DNA from: Metabacillus sediminilitoris
GTDB taxonomy: Bacteria > Bacillota > Bacilli > Bacillales > Bacillaceae
Assembly: GCF_009720625.1 (NCBI RefSeq)
Contig: NZ_CP046266.1
Span: forward strand, 5,189,501 to 5,253,500
Direction: 5' to 3'
DNA: 64,000 nucleotides
This document shows positions 17,285-26,411 of the stretch, piece by piece (position 1 is the first letter of the stretch; every line of letters begins with the position of its first letter). Both the position numbers and the translations under genes were made by a program. The notes under the pieces were generated by a model, which did not search any database, had not been told where the DNA came from, and saw only the letters and a program-made list of their open reading frames with translations.

Positions 17285-19447
17285 ATGATGAGAGACCAGC
17301 AAATTACTTCTATATTAAAACAAATGACATTAGAAGAAAAAATTGCCCAATTATTACAGCTGGCAACCCCATTTTTTAAAGGATCTAAGAGCCAAGGAGA
17401 AATAACCGGTCCAATGGCCGAGATGGGTGTTTCTGAAGAAAACATTCGTAATACCGGATCTGTTCTTGGCGCTTCAGGTGCAAAGGAAGTTATGAATATT
17501 CAACAAGCCCATTTAAAAGATTCTCGTTTGGGGATTCCATTATTAATGATGGCTGATATTGTTCATGGCTTTAAAACCATCTTTCCTGTTCCATTAGCTA
17601 TTGGCTGTTCCTGGGATTTGGAATTAGCTGAAAAAAGTGCAGAAATTGCGGCTCATGAAGCATCTGTTTCAGGTGTACATGTTACATTTGCACCGATGGT
17701 TGATTTAGTACGTGATCCACGCTGGGGAAGAGTGATGGAATCAACGGGTGAAGATCCATATTTAAACAGCGAATTTGCAAGGGCGTTTGTTCGCGGTTTC
17801 CAAGGTAAGGATTTAACAAAAGACAAAACCAGAGTTGCTGCCTGTGTCAAACATTTTGCTGCATATGGGGCTGTCGAAGGCGGCAGAGATTACAATACAG
17901 TGAATATGTCTGAGCGCCAGATGTATGAATCCTATTTACCTGCATATAAAGCAGCACTAGATGAAGGCTGCGAAATGGTCATGACCGCTTTTAATACGGT
18001 CGATGGGATTCCGGCAACAGCAAACAAAAAATTGATGCGGGATTTACTTCGCGATGAGTGGGGCTTCAACGGTATCCTTATTTCTGACTGGGGAGCGGTA
18101 AAAGAGATGATTCCACATGGAGTAGCAGAAGATTCGGCTGAAGCTGCGTTAAAAGCTATTCAAGCTGGGCTTGATATTGAAATGATGACAACCTGCTATG
18201 TTGATCACTTAAGACAGTTGATTGATGCTGGAGAAGTCAATGAATCAATACTTGACGAGGCGGTCGTTCGAATATTACGCCTTAAACAAAAGCTCGGATT
18301 ATTTGAGGATCCATTTCGTGGAGCAGACATTGATCTGGAAAAAGAAATCATCCTTTCAGAAAACCATCGCCAAGCAGCCCGCGAACTTGCAACAAAATCA
18401 TGTGTGTTATTAAAAAATGATGGTGTCCTCCCTCTTAATAAAGGTCTAAAGGTTGCCCTAATCGGTCCTTTTGCTCAGAATAGGGACATTTTAGGCCCAT
18501 GGTCTTGGCTAGGTTCAAAAGAAGAGGCTGTACAGTTATATGACGGCATTTTGAAAAAAGTAGATTCATCCCATCTTCTTGTTTCTAATGGATGTGACAT
18601 TGAAACTAGTTCACCAAAACAATATGAAGAAGCACTAAAAATTGCCGAGAATTCTGATGTGATTGTTCTAGCACTCGGAGAACATTCAGGAATGAGTGGT
18701 GAAGCTTGCAGCCGTGCAGATATCCGTTTACCACAGGCGCAACTTGACTTAATAGAAAAATTGAAACAAGCGCAGAAACCAATTGTAACTGTTTTATTTA
18801 ACGGGCGGCCACTTGATTTACATGGTGTTATTGAGCACTCAGATGCAGTGTTAGAAGCTTGGTACCCAGGAACTGAAGGCGGTGCAGCCATTGCAGATTT
18901 GCTATTTGGTGATGCCAACCCTTCTGGAAAATTAACAATGTCTTTCCCTTATTCAGTCGGACAGATCCCGGTATATTATAACTGTTTTAATACTGGCAGA
19001 CCTCCTGCTGAAGCGAAGGATCACTATTTTTCTAAATATTTGGATATACCAAACGAGCCGCTCCTTCCATTTGGTTACGGTTTAAGCTATACATCATTTA
19101 GCTACAACAATGCCAAAATTTCGGGCACTCCTATGACCCATGATCAATTGTTAGAGGTGTCAATTGAAGTTACCAATAACGGAAAAATGGCTGGAGAGGA
19201 AATTGTTCAACTTTATGTTCGTGATATAGCAGGTGAAGTTGTCCGCCCGCTTAAAGAGCTAAAAGCCTTTAAAAAAATCTTGCTTCAGCCAGGTGAAACG
19301 AAGAAGGTAACCTTTACCTTATCAGAGAAGCAATTGCGTTATTATCATTCCAATATGGAATTCACAAGCGATGCAGGCTCTTTCGAAGCTTATGTTGGTT
19401 CAAATAGCCATGAAGTATTCGCATTACCATTTCAACTAGTAAAATAA
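17285..19447 (+). CDS. GH3 beta-glucosidase, probably acting on sophoro-oligosaccharides
   Basis: A 720-residue cytoplasmic glycoside hydrolase family 3 enzyme without signal peptide. Domains in order: TIM barrel (to about 330) with VKHFAAYGAVEGGRDYN and the nucleophile Asp at about 268 in LISDWGAVKEM; alpha/beta sandwich (about 370-570) with GEHSGMSGEACSRADI; C-terminal fibronectin-III-like domain (about 610-715). Either of two adjacent ATGs (17285, 17288) may start it; GGAGG lies just before. Followed by the phosphorylase gene. Same size and position as the L. innocua sophorose-active beta-glucosidase Lin1840; releases glucose from short 1,2-beta-glucans. Confidence 0.9.
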   Translation: MMRDQQITSILKQMTLEEKIAQLLQLATPFFKGSKSQGEITGPMAEMGVSEENIRNTGSVLGASGAKEVMNIQQAHLKDSRLGIPLLMMADIVHGFKTIFPVPLAIGCSWDLELAEKSAEIAAHEASVSGVHVTFAPMVDLVRDPRWGRVMESTGEDPYLNSEFARAFVRGFQGKDLTKDKTRVAACVKHFAAYGAVEGGRDYNTVNMSERQMYESYLPAYKAALDEGCEMVMTAFNTVDGIPATANKKLMRDLLRDEWGFNGILISDWGAVKEMIPHGVAEDSAEAALKAIQAGLDIEMMTTCYVDHLRQLIDAGEVNESILDEAVVRILRLKQKLGLFEDPFRGADIDLEKEIILSENHRQAARELATKSCVLLKNDGVLPLNKGLKVALIGPFAQNRDILGPWSWLGSKEEAVQLYDGILKKVDSSHLLVSNGCDIETSSPKQYEEALKIAENSDVIVLALGEHSGMSGEACSRADIRLPQAQLDLIEKLKQAQKPIVTVLFNGRPLDLHGVIEHSDAVLEAWYPGTEGGAAIADLLFGDANPSGKLTMSFPYSVGQIPVYYNCFNTGRPPAEAKDHYFSKYLDIPNEPLLPFGYGLSYTSFSYNNAKISGTPMTHDQLLEVSIEVTNNGKMAGEEIVQLYVRDIAGEVVRPLKELKAFKKILLQPGETKKVTFTLSEKQLRYYHSNMEFTSDAGSFEAYVGSNSHEVFALPFQLVK

Positions 19448-19467
19448 CAGAAATGAGGAATTTATCT

Positions 19468-22400
19468 ATGACCACTTTGACTGATACACAGTTTCGAATA
19501 GATGCGGGTGATCTTTTATTTACGTTTTTAAATAGCGGAGACATTTTTGAAATATCTCATCAGACAACAATGATTAATCAGCTGCTGACTAACCCGATTG
19601 ATGGTTCGCTGAACAACTTATATTTGCGTCTTCATAAAGAGACTGGCATACAGGTTTATCCGTTATTGGGAATTAAATCTGCCAGCAATGTCCACTATTC
19701 TGAATCACAAGTTACTTGGGATGGCTTAGTTGAAGATATTAAATATACCGTTACTTTTACTCTTACTAAACAAGGAATTTGGTTTTGGAATATCAATGTT
19801 GGAGGCAATAATGTTGAAGTTGATATTATTTATGGCCAAGATCTGGGAATCGCAGATAAAGGAGCGGTTCGCACAAATGAAGCCTATGTTTCTCAATATA
19901 TTGATCATATTGTTTTCGAGGATGCTCAAAAAGGTTATGTCGTATGTTCACGGCAAAACCAGCCTCAACAGGGCAAATTTCCATATATGCAACAGGGGGC
20001 ACTAACAAAGGCTATAGGTTTTTCTACAGACGGCTTTCAGTTTTTCGGCTTATCTTATAAAGAAACCGATGAGCCTGAAGCGTTAAAAAAAGAAATGCTT
20101 GCAAATGAAATCTATCAATATGAATTTGCTTATACCGCCCTGCAATCAGAGCGAGTCCGTTTGAATGGACAGGCTCAATTTGTATTCTATGGATTATTTA
20201 AAGGAAATCATCCTGATGCCGTTTCTTCACCAGAGTTTGCAGAAGAAATAGCTACTGCATGGAATTTGGTTCAGGAAACCTCTTTTAAAGAAATGAAGTC
20301 TAAAGAAAAGGTACGGATTTCAAATCGAATTGGCAAGCCATTTCAAGCATCTTCTATGTCACAGGAAGAAATTAATCGCTTCTTTCCCAAACGTCATCAA
20401 GAAGAATGGGATGGAAACATTCTCTTATCATTTTTCACTGATAAGCATGAGCATGTCATTTTAAAAGAAAAGGAACAATATGTCGAAAGGCCGCATGGAC
20501 ATATTTTAATGTCAGGGCAAAATGTTCAAAACATAGAAACTGTCCTGACGACTACCTCGCATATTTATGGAGTATTTAATTCACAGCTTGTTGTAGGAAA
20601 TACTTCCTTTAATAAAATGCTTTCAAATACCCGAAATGCATTAAATATAATGAAAACAGCTGGACAACGAATTTATATCGAATTAGATGGAAAGTTCCAT
20701 CTCTTAACAATGCCATCTATGTTTGAGCTTGGGTTTAACTATGCCCGTTGGTATTACAAAGCAAATAATGAATTAATCATTGTCACAAATTACACAATCG
20801 TTGATTCGCCTGAAATACATCTCACCATTCAAGCAACAAGCGGCAAAAAATACCGTTACCTTGTAACAAACCAGGTAACAATGAATGGAAATGAGTATGA
20901 GACACCTTTCCATGTAGCCGAAACAGAAGATCATTTTTCGTTTTATGCAGACGGATCAGCAATGAATGCTTCACATTACCCTAACCTGAGCTATCACCTG
21001 AAAGTGACAGGTGCAAAGGTATCGATGAAGGATGAAAGCCTATTTGCAACGAACATCGTCCCTCATGCTGCTTCTCTTATTGTTCTTGAGATTAATGAGG
21101 CAAGCAACTGGACGATGTCTATTCAAGGTTTATTACATGGAGGTCATATCCCATTTATAGAGCGTGAAATGGAAACAGAAATTGAGCGCTATCGATTGTT
21201 TTTCAAATCAGTCATGAATGGTTTCCGATTGCAGCAAAATGGCCAACCAACTGAAGAACTGGAAAAAGTGAACGCTTTAGCCTGGTGGTATACACATAAT
21301 ATGCTCGTGCACTATTCCGTACCTCATGGACTTGAACAATATGGCGGGGCAGCGTGGGGAACACGGGATGTATGTCAAGGACCGACAGAATATTTTATGG
21401 CTACTCAGAAATACGATACAGTTCGTGAAATTATAAAAACAGTCTATTCCCATCAATTTGAGGACGATGGAAACTGGCCGCAATGGTTCATGTTTGATAA
21501 ATACTTTACGATCAAGGCTGAAGAAAGTCACGGTGATATTATTGTCTGGCCATTAAAAGTTGTAAGTGACTATTTATCTGTAACAAATGATTTTAGCATT
21601 TTGGATGAAAAAGTACCATATACAAGACGGAGCAATCACCAATTTACAGAAGATACTTATACAATCTTGAGCCATATAAAGAAGGAAATCGCTTATATTA
21701 AAAGCCATTTCTTGCATGAAACGTACTTGTCTTCCTATGGTGATGGTGATTGGGACGATACCCTACAACCGGCAAACTCACAGCTGAAGCAATACATGGT
21801 GAGCAGCTGGACAGTCTCATTAACTTACCAAGTCTTTAACCAGCTTTCAAAGGTATTACGAAAAAAAAATGAACAAGATGCAATAGAACTTGAGAAATTA
21901 GCAAAGGGGATTCAAGAAGACTTTTCAAAATATATGTTACAGTCAGATGTCATTCCTGGATTTGTTTATCTAGAATATTCTGATAACCCTGAGCTTATGC
22001 TTCATCCAACAGACTCAAAGACTGGGATCGATTACCGTCTCCTCCCGATGACACGCAGCATGATTAGTGAGTTGCTGACACCAGAACAAGCGGAAGGTCA
22101 TTATCACATAATAAAAGAAAACCTTTTTTGCCCAGATGGTGTCCGTTTAATGAATAAGCCAGCAAATTATCATGGCGGTGTTAGTACGAACTTTAAACGA
22201 GCTGAGCAGGCAGCGAATTTTGGCCGTGAAATAGGCCTTCAATATGTGCATGCACATATTCGCTATGTAGAAGCTATGGCGAAGCTGGGAAAAGTCGATG
22301 AAGTCTGGAATGGTTTATTAATGATCAACCCGATTGGAATCCAAGAAGTGGTTTCAAATGCTGAACGCAGGCAAAGCAATGCTTATTTCAGCAGCTCAGA

Positions 22401-22812
22401 TGGTAAATTTAACACTCGTTATGAAGCTGGTGAAAATTTTAATAAGCTGCTTACTGGTTCGGTTCCTGTAAAAGGTGGCTGGCGCATTTATTCTAGCGGT
22501 CCAGGAATTTATATGAATCAACTCATTTCCAATTGTTTAGGAATTAGGCAGGATAATGGGAATCTTGTAATTGACCCGGTATTACCTGAAAAATTAAACG
22601 GACTGGAATTTCATTATCAGTATATGAATCATTCCCTTGTGTTTAGTTATCACCTTCAAGGTCTTAAGGTAAAAAAAGTGTTAATAAATGGTCATCCTGT
22701 TTCTACAGAAACGGTATCAAATCGTTACCGAAGTGGAGGATTAATCATTTCAAATCAAGATCTGGAGCAGCTTTTGACTAAACCTACGAATAAGATCGAA
22801 ATTTTTATATAA
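19468..22812 (+). CDS. GH94 phosphorylase, probable 1,2-beta-oligoglucan phosphorylase
   Basis: A 1114-residue cytoplasmic GH94-type enzyme. ATG at 19468 is preferred because GAGGAA lies eight bases before it; an in-frame ATG at 19453 lacks a site. The N-terminal half is a beta-sandwich. The (alpha/alpha)6 barrel contains QYGGAAWGTRDVCQGP, DDGNWPQWFMFD, HGDIIVWPLKV and the acidic catalytic stretch SYGDGDWDDTLQP (residues about 756-768). Length and these motifs match the large 1,2-beta-oligoglucan phosphorylase Lin1839 rather than the roughly 800-residue cellobiose phosphorylases. It would release glucose-1-phosphate from sophoro-oligosaccharides. Co-transcribed with the GH3 gene, 20 bp apart. 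Confidence 0.85.
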   Translation: MTTLTDTQFRIDAGDLLFTFLNSGDIFEISHQTTMINQLLTNPIDGSLNNLYLRLHKETGIQVYPLLGIKSASNVHYSESQVTWDGLVEDIKYTVTFTLTKQGIWFWNINVGGNNVEVDIIYGQDLGIADKGAVRTNEAYVSQYIDHIVFEDAQKGYVVCSRQNQPQQGKFPYMQQGALTKAIGFSTDGFQFFGLSYKETDEPEALKKEMLANEIYQYEFAYTALQSERVRLNGQAQFVFYGLFKGNHPDAVSSPEFAEEIATAWNLVQETSFKEMKSKEKVRISNRIGKPFQASSMSQEEINRFFPKRHQEEWDGNILLSFFTDKHEHVILKEKEQYVERPHGHILMSGQNVQNIETVLTTTSHIYGVFNSQLVVGNTSFNKMLSNTRNALNIMKTAGQRIYIELDGKFHLLTMPSMFELGFNYARWYYKANNELIIVTNYTIVDSPEIHLTIQATSGKKYRYLVTNQVTMNGNEYETPFHVAETEDHFSFYADGSAMNASHYPNLSYHLKVTGAKVSMKDESLFATNIVPHAASLIVLEINEASNWTMSIQGLLHGGHIPFIEREMETEIERYRLFFKSVMNGFRLQQNGQPTEELEKVNALAWWYTHNMLVHYSVPHGLEQYGGAAWGTRDVCQGPTEYFMATQKYDTVREIIKTVYSHQFEDDGNWPQWFMFDKYFTIKAEESHGDIIVWPLKVVSDYLSVTNDFSILDEKVPYTRRSNHQFTEDTYTILSHIKKEIAYIKSHFLHETYLSSYGDGDWDDTLQPANSQLKQYMVSSWTVSLTYQVFNQLSKVLRKKNEQDAIELEKLAKGIQEDFSKYMLQSDVIPGFVYLEYSDNPELMLHPTDSKTGIDYRLLPMTRSMISELLTPEQAEGHYHIIKENLFCPDGVRLMNKPANYHGGVSTNFKRAEQAANFGREIGLQYVHAHIRYVEAMAKLGKVDEVWNGLLMINPIGIQEVVSNAERRQSNAYFSSSDGKFNTRYEAGENFNKLLTGSVPVKGGWRIYSSGPGIYMNQLISNCLGIRQDNGNLVIDPVLPEKLNGLEFHYQYMNHSLVFSYHLQGLKVKKVLINGHPVSTETVSNRYRSGGLIISNQDLEQLLTKPTNKIEIFI

Positions 22813-22813
22813 T

Positions 22814-22838
22814 GGCGGCGGCCCATTTGGCCGCCTGA
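22814..22838 (+). terminator. GC-rich hairpin after the phosphorylase gene
   Basis: GGCGGC pairs with GGCCGCC two bases after the stop codon. There is no T run, so it may only weaken read-through into the regulator gene. Confidence 0.45.
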
Positions 22839-22959
22839 TTGCTATTTAGGATCTCTTTTCCTGACCAATTTAAAGAGAATTGCATCGATCTAATATAGGT
22901 TAGCTAAAAAAACAGTATAATATAAGAAATGGCCAAAGGATAGATAGGAGAGATCGAAC

Positions 22960-23925
22960 GTGGTTAGTATAAAAGATATTGCAAAAAAAGCAGGTGTGTC
23001 CATTTCAACAGTGTCTTATGCATTAAACGGCAACCCAAAAGTGACACAAGAAACCTCTGCTAGAATTTTGGCAATTGCCAAGGAATTAAACTATATCCCA
23101 AATGCGGCTGCACGAAATCTAAAAAAACGGGAAACTAAAATATTAGGGGTATTTTTAACAGACTATAGTGGTGCTTTTTACGGACAACTCCTTCAGGGAA
23201 TGCGTGAAACACTAAGTCAAAAAGGCTATGAACTCATCGTCTGCAGCGGAAAGCGCTCGCATTTATTTCTGCCGGAGCGAATGATTGATGGTGCAATTAT
23301 TTTAGATGAAACACTCTCTGATGAAGAATTGCTTCAATATGCGGATTTGGGTCATAAATTGGTGGTATTAGATCGGGAGCTGGACCATCCTAATATTAGT
23401 CAAGTGTTACTCGATAATAAGGCTGGGGCTACCCTTGCTATTAATCATTTAATTGATAAAGGCCATCGCAAGATTTACGTTCTAACAGGTCCAAAAGGTA
23501 CCTATGATTCGATCCAAAGATTAAATGCAGTCAGACAAGCGGCCAGCAGGCATCCAGATATTGATTTCACTGAAATTGAAGGGAATTTTATTAAGTCATC
23601 TGGTGAAAAAGCGGCCAAACAAATTCTCGAGGAATCCAACCAACCAGTTGCTGTTTTTTGCTTAAATGACGAAATGGCGATCGGTATTTATGACTATCTT
23701 TCAAATACGGATTATAAAGTTGGAAAAGATATTCACATTATCGGCTTTGATAATATAGAAGTTTCTAATTACGTCCATCCCCGTTTAGCAACAATTGATT
23801 ACTCTAAATGGAGATGGGGAGCTGTCGGTTCGGAGCAATTACTTAAACTGATCGCTAATGAACCGGTTGAACATGAACGAATTTATGTTACTGTTATTGA
23901 AGGGGAATCAGTAACAAATATATAA
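22960..23925 (+). CDS. LacI-family transcriptional regulator of the glucan locus
   Basis: A 321-residue repressor. The GTG start at 22960 follows TAGGAG. The N-terminal helix-turn-helix is IKDIAKKAGVSISTVSYALNG with hinge PNAAARNLKKRETK (about residues 45-60). A periplasmic-binding-protein-like sensor domain follows, with GRSHLF-type ligand region and FCLNDEMAIGIYD and HIIGFDNIEVSNYVHPRLATIDY at its end. It lies 147 bp after the phosphorylase gene and has no GAAACGTTTC site in front of itself. It is the natural candidate to bind the eight GAAACGTTTC-type sites in this window and to sense a sophoro-oligosaccharide. Confidence 0.88.
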   Translation: MVSIKDIAKKAGVSISTVSYALNGNPKVTQETSARILAIAKELNYIPNAAARNLKKRETKILGVFLTDYSGAFYGQLLQGMRETLSQKGYELIVCSGKRSHLFLPERMIDGAIILDETLSDEELLQYADLGHKLVVLDRELDHPNISQVLLDNKAGATLAINHLIDKGHRKIYVLTGPKGTYDSIQRLNAVRQAASRHPDIDFTEIEGNFIKSSGEKAAKQILEESNQPVAVFCLNDEMAIGIYDYLSNTDYKVGKDIHIIGFDNIEVSNYVHPRLATIDYSKWRWGAVGSEQLLKLIANEPVEHERIYVTVIEGESVTNI

Positions 23926-23930
23926 ATAAA

Positions 23931-23958
23931 AATCCAGCTTTAGGGGCTGGATTTTTTT
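23931..23958 (+). terminator. Terminator of the lacI-type gene
   Basis: AATCCAGC pairs with GCTGGATT and is followed by a run of T. It ends right at the stop codon of the convergent Spo0E-like gene. Confidence 0.85.
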
Positions 23959-23960
23959 AT

Positions 23961-24140
23961 TTAAGAGCCTGAAACAACCATTAATTTTTGCAGCAAAATG
24001 ATTTTCCTATCTATTTTTTGACTGATTTTTAGTACATCTGGATGTGTAAAACCTTTATTATTGACCAATTCATACATCGTTGAACGGTGGTCATCTATAC
24101 AATTGCTTAAATAGTGGAGATTGTTTTGAAAATCGTTCAT
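23961..24140 (-). CDS. Spo0E-like aspartyl-phosphate phosphatase
   Basis: A 59-residue two-helix protein, ATG at 24140 after GAAAGGA. The family signature is present: an N-terminal helix with HRSTMYELVNNKGFTHPDVLKIS and then SQKIDRKI, where Ser-x-x-x-Asp is the Spo0E motif. Such proteins remove phosphate from Spo0A~P and so delay sporulation. Its promoter carries the same 15-bp operator as the glucan genes, so expression may rise when glucan is available. Target specificity (Spo0A or another response regulator) is not visible in the sequence. Confidence 0.82.
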   Translation of the reverse strand: MNDFQNNLHYLSNCIDDHRSTMYELVNNKGFTHPDVLKISQKIDRKIILLQKLMVVSGS

Positions 24141-24187
24141 ATATGGTCGTCCTTTCGAACTTAAGTAAATTATTACATATTTTAAAG

Positions 24188-24241
24188 GTGAAACGTTTCG
24201 ATAACAGACATCATAATACGAGATTATGTAAGCTTTGTCAC
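24188..24241 (-). promoter_or_regulatory. Promoter of the Spo0E-like gene with LacI-type operator
   Basis: On the minus strand GTGACA (24236-24241), 17 bp and TATTAT (24213-24218) form the promoter. GTGAAACGTTTCGAT (24188-24202) follows the -10 by about ten bases, matching the operators of the endo-glucanase and phosphodiesterase genes exactly. Confidence 0.7.
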
Positions 24242-24315
24242 TAGATTACATTTTACATAAAATATTGAAAACTATTTTTCAGTATAAAGTGCCTTAGCCC
24301 CACAATTTATGCTGA

Positions 24316-25671
24316 CTATTGAATCGAGAAAACTTCTTTTTCTAACAACTCTTCTGGCTTTTTACCAATTGGGTCGCTATGAAAATAGTCACGAATGACA
24401 CCATCATTTACAAAATTGGCAATTGAGACCATGATCATTCCTTGATCAAGTGCGAGATATGCTTTTGCAAGTTCTCCGGTCTCTACATTCACTGAATCGA
24501 AGAATCCATACTTCCCATACATATTAAAGTCTTTTAATGCCTTGATGTTTTTCTGAACCGCTTCTGGTGCATAGTCTAAAGCTAAGAAAGTAGCATGTGC
24601 AGTAACAGTGGCTCCATCCTTATACCCTGAAGTACCAAGTGGCGTTGCCGCAAACTCGCTGTAGCCAGTTGGTGTTGCTGCTGGTGAAAATCCCCATGCA
24701 GCGTATCCTTTTTCTTTTGCATATGCAATTTGAAGCTCTACATGACGTTTATTATTCAAGCCTAATGCTTTTGTCCCAAGCTCTTTTTCTTTTAAAACAA
24801 TTCCAGGCATTAGGCCTTCAAACATGCTTCCGCCCCAACTAGGAACAAACTTCTGGCCATTGTAAACATAATGACCTTCGAACACTGTCACATCGTCATA
24901 TTGAACATCGTTTCCTTGTGGAATTTGAGCTTGCCAGTCCCACTCTTTTGGCATGGTTCGATACATCTTCCACCAGTGCTCTTCTGGTACGTCCCCTTTT
25001 CCAATAGAAATATAACTTGCCACTCGGGGCTCAGTATAAAACAAGCCATAATGATGGTCAGTTAACTTCCCTTTTGCCACATCATAGCCGCCGCGGAACT
25101 GGCCAACCTCAGGATCATATAAGGTCGTATAATTCATGTTGTCGACTAGCCTGCTGGTTTGATCATACAATTCCTCATAAGCTTGTCCGACTACGATTAA
25201 ACCCGCTGAAAGCCAGCCATTGTCTACTTGAGAGATAAATTGTCCCCAATCTTTTTTTATGGAACCGTCCCCTGTATTGTACCAGTTATAAAAAAGGCCA
25301 TTCCATTTTTCAAGCTCTTCTAACGTATTTAATGTCACCTTTATTCTTTTAACTGCTTCAGCTTCTGTAATCAGCCCCATCTGTTGTGCTGAAACAGTGC
25401 TCATCATATCCATTCCAATATTCGTCGGTGATGTATGCCTTGCTTCTGTTTTTCCTTCTTCAGTGAAGCGCACCTCATCATATGTCAAACCTGTATTTGG
25501 ATCGGTATGATCCTGAAAGTATTTATATGTTTTCTTTGCAATCGCTTCCAATTCAACTTGTAAAGCTCTATCTTTTTCATAATCAGTGGCTGAAACCATA
25601 TTTGTAATAACCAAATTTGTCACTAAACAAAACACAAAAAGTAAACTGACGATCTTTGCTTTTTTCATCAT
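24316..25671 (-). CDS. Secreted endo-beta-1,2-glucanase-like protein (GH144/glycoamylase-like domain)
   Basis: A 451-residue exported protein with a signal peptide to about residue 28 (VSA). The body is an (alpha/alpha)6 enzyme of the glycoamylase-like family: YFQDHTDPNTGLTYDEVR, TSPTNIGMDMMSTVSAQQ, LFYNWYNTGDGS, SQVDNGWLSAGLI, PSWGGSMFEGLMPGIVL, AAWGFSPAATPTGYSEF. This family contains the GH144 endo-beta-1,2-glucanases, and the adjacent oligoglucan phosphorylase supports that activity. Either of two tandem ATGs after AAAGGGG may be the start. It would cut linear or cyclic beta-1,2-glucan outside the cell into oligosaccharides for the ABC importer. Regulated by the common operator. Confidence 0.82.
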   Translation of the reverse strand: MMKKAKIVSLLFVFCLVTNLVITNMVSATDYEKDRALQVELEAIAKKTYKYFQDHTDPNTGLTYDEVRFTEEGKTEARHTSPTNIGMDMMSTVSAQQMGLITEAEAVKRIKVTLNTLEELEKWNGLFYNWYNTGDGSIKKDWGQFISQVDNGWLSAGLIVVGQAYEELYDQTSRLVDNMNYTTLYDPEVGQFRGGYDVAKGKLTDHHYGLFYTEPRVASYISIGKGDVPEEHWWKMYRTMPKEWDWQAQIPQGNDVQYDDVTVFEGHYVYNGQKFVPSWGGSMFEGLMPGIVLKEKELGTKALGLNNKRHVELQIAYAKEKGYAAWGFSPAATPTGYSEFAATPLGTSGYKDGATVTAHATFLALDYAPEAVQKNIKALKDFNMYGKYGFFDSVNVETGELAKAYLALDQGMIMVSIANFVNDGVIRDYFHSDPIGKKPEELLEKEVFSIQ

Positions 25672-25701
25672 TTACCCCTTTCAGATCTAATTTATATGTC
25701 T

Positions 25702-25726
25702 ATCGAAACGTTTCACCAACATTTTA
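25702..25726 (-). promoter_or_regulatory. Operator and -10 of the endo-glucanase gene
   Basis: On the minus strand TAAAAT (25721-25726) is followed after four bases by GTGAAACGTTTCGAT (25702-25716). The -35 is poor. The operator position relative to the -10 is like that at the Spo0E-like and phosphodiesterase promoters. Confidence 0.65.
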
Positions 25727-25832
25727 CCATAAACCTCCAACATTAGTAAGCATTTTTTTACTATCAGGATCATTTACCTATGTCTTTCTAATGAACCCAT
25801 AAAAAACAGGCCTAAGTTATCACCCAGACTTT

Positions 25833-25856
25833 TTTTGGGGGAGAGTCCCCCTATTC
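25833..25856. other. Short GC-rich hairpin in AT-rich spacer
   Basis: GGGGGAGAGTCCCCC with a T7 run on its 5' side on the plus strand. On the minus strand the run is A, so it is not a clear terminator for either flank. Confidence 0.3.
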
Positions 25857-25904
25857 CCTCTTATTTCTTACGATACCAGCAGAATAGGATATAAATTAAT
25901 ATGT

Positions 25905-26074
25905 TGGAATGCCAACCCAACTTCCTACTTTACTATTGATATTAATCTTGGAATCATTGATATTAAGATCATTAACAACTACCTCACACTTGTAATCGCT
26001 TCCGAATTATTGATAGAACGAATTATTGTACTCTTTCTAGAGCCACTACGTCCTACTACAACTACCTCTTTTTA
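25905..26074 (-). pseudogene. Fragment of an amino-acid ABC transporter ATPase (GlnQ type)
   Basis: The minus strand translates as KEVVVVGRSGSRKST, a decayed Walker A (normally GPSGSGKST), then IIRSINNSEAITS and, after one frameshift, GEVVVNDLNINDSKIN. This is the start region of a GlnQ-type ATPase; the signature and Walker B parts are absent. It has two substituted Walker A positions and a stop. The flanking 26075-26360 is AT-rich and holds nothing else I can identify. Confidence 0.7.
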
Positions 26075-26364
26075 ATTAATTCTTAATTTTATATCTTTTT
26101 AAAAATAAGAGATTTTACCAAACCATTTATCTACTTATTGTCCCTATTAACAAACTGAAAGTCTCTGTTAGGCCACTTGATCATAATTTAAAATATTAAT
26201 TCCTATTAAGTATGGGTTTGATCGTAAGATAAATTTAAACAGTTCATTTATTAATCTCTTATAACTTAAGAACTATTAATTCAACTAACAATTTTTCATT
26301 TTATCAAATATCATTTTTCTGCCAGCACTAAAATTTGTTGTTCGATAACCTATTATAGAAGAGA

Positions 26365-26396
26365 GAGACCAGCTCACCATTGGAGCCAGTCTCACT
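26365..26396 (-). terminator. Terminator of the glycerophosphodiesterase gene
   Basis: On the minus strand GAGACTGGCTC pairs with GAGCTGGTCTC (11 bp including two G-T pairs), followed by a pyrimidine-rich tract. Confidence 0.6.
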
Positions 26397-26411
26397 ACCT
26401 CTCTTTAAGTG

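Noticed and set aside
18475..18918. 147-residue minus-strand frame
   Set aside because: Antisense shadow of the GH3 gene, whose domains are intact.
25833..25856. Terminator for the glycerophosphodiesterase or endo-glucanase gene
   Set aside because: It is not downstream of either gene in the right orientation with a T run.
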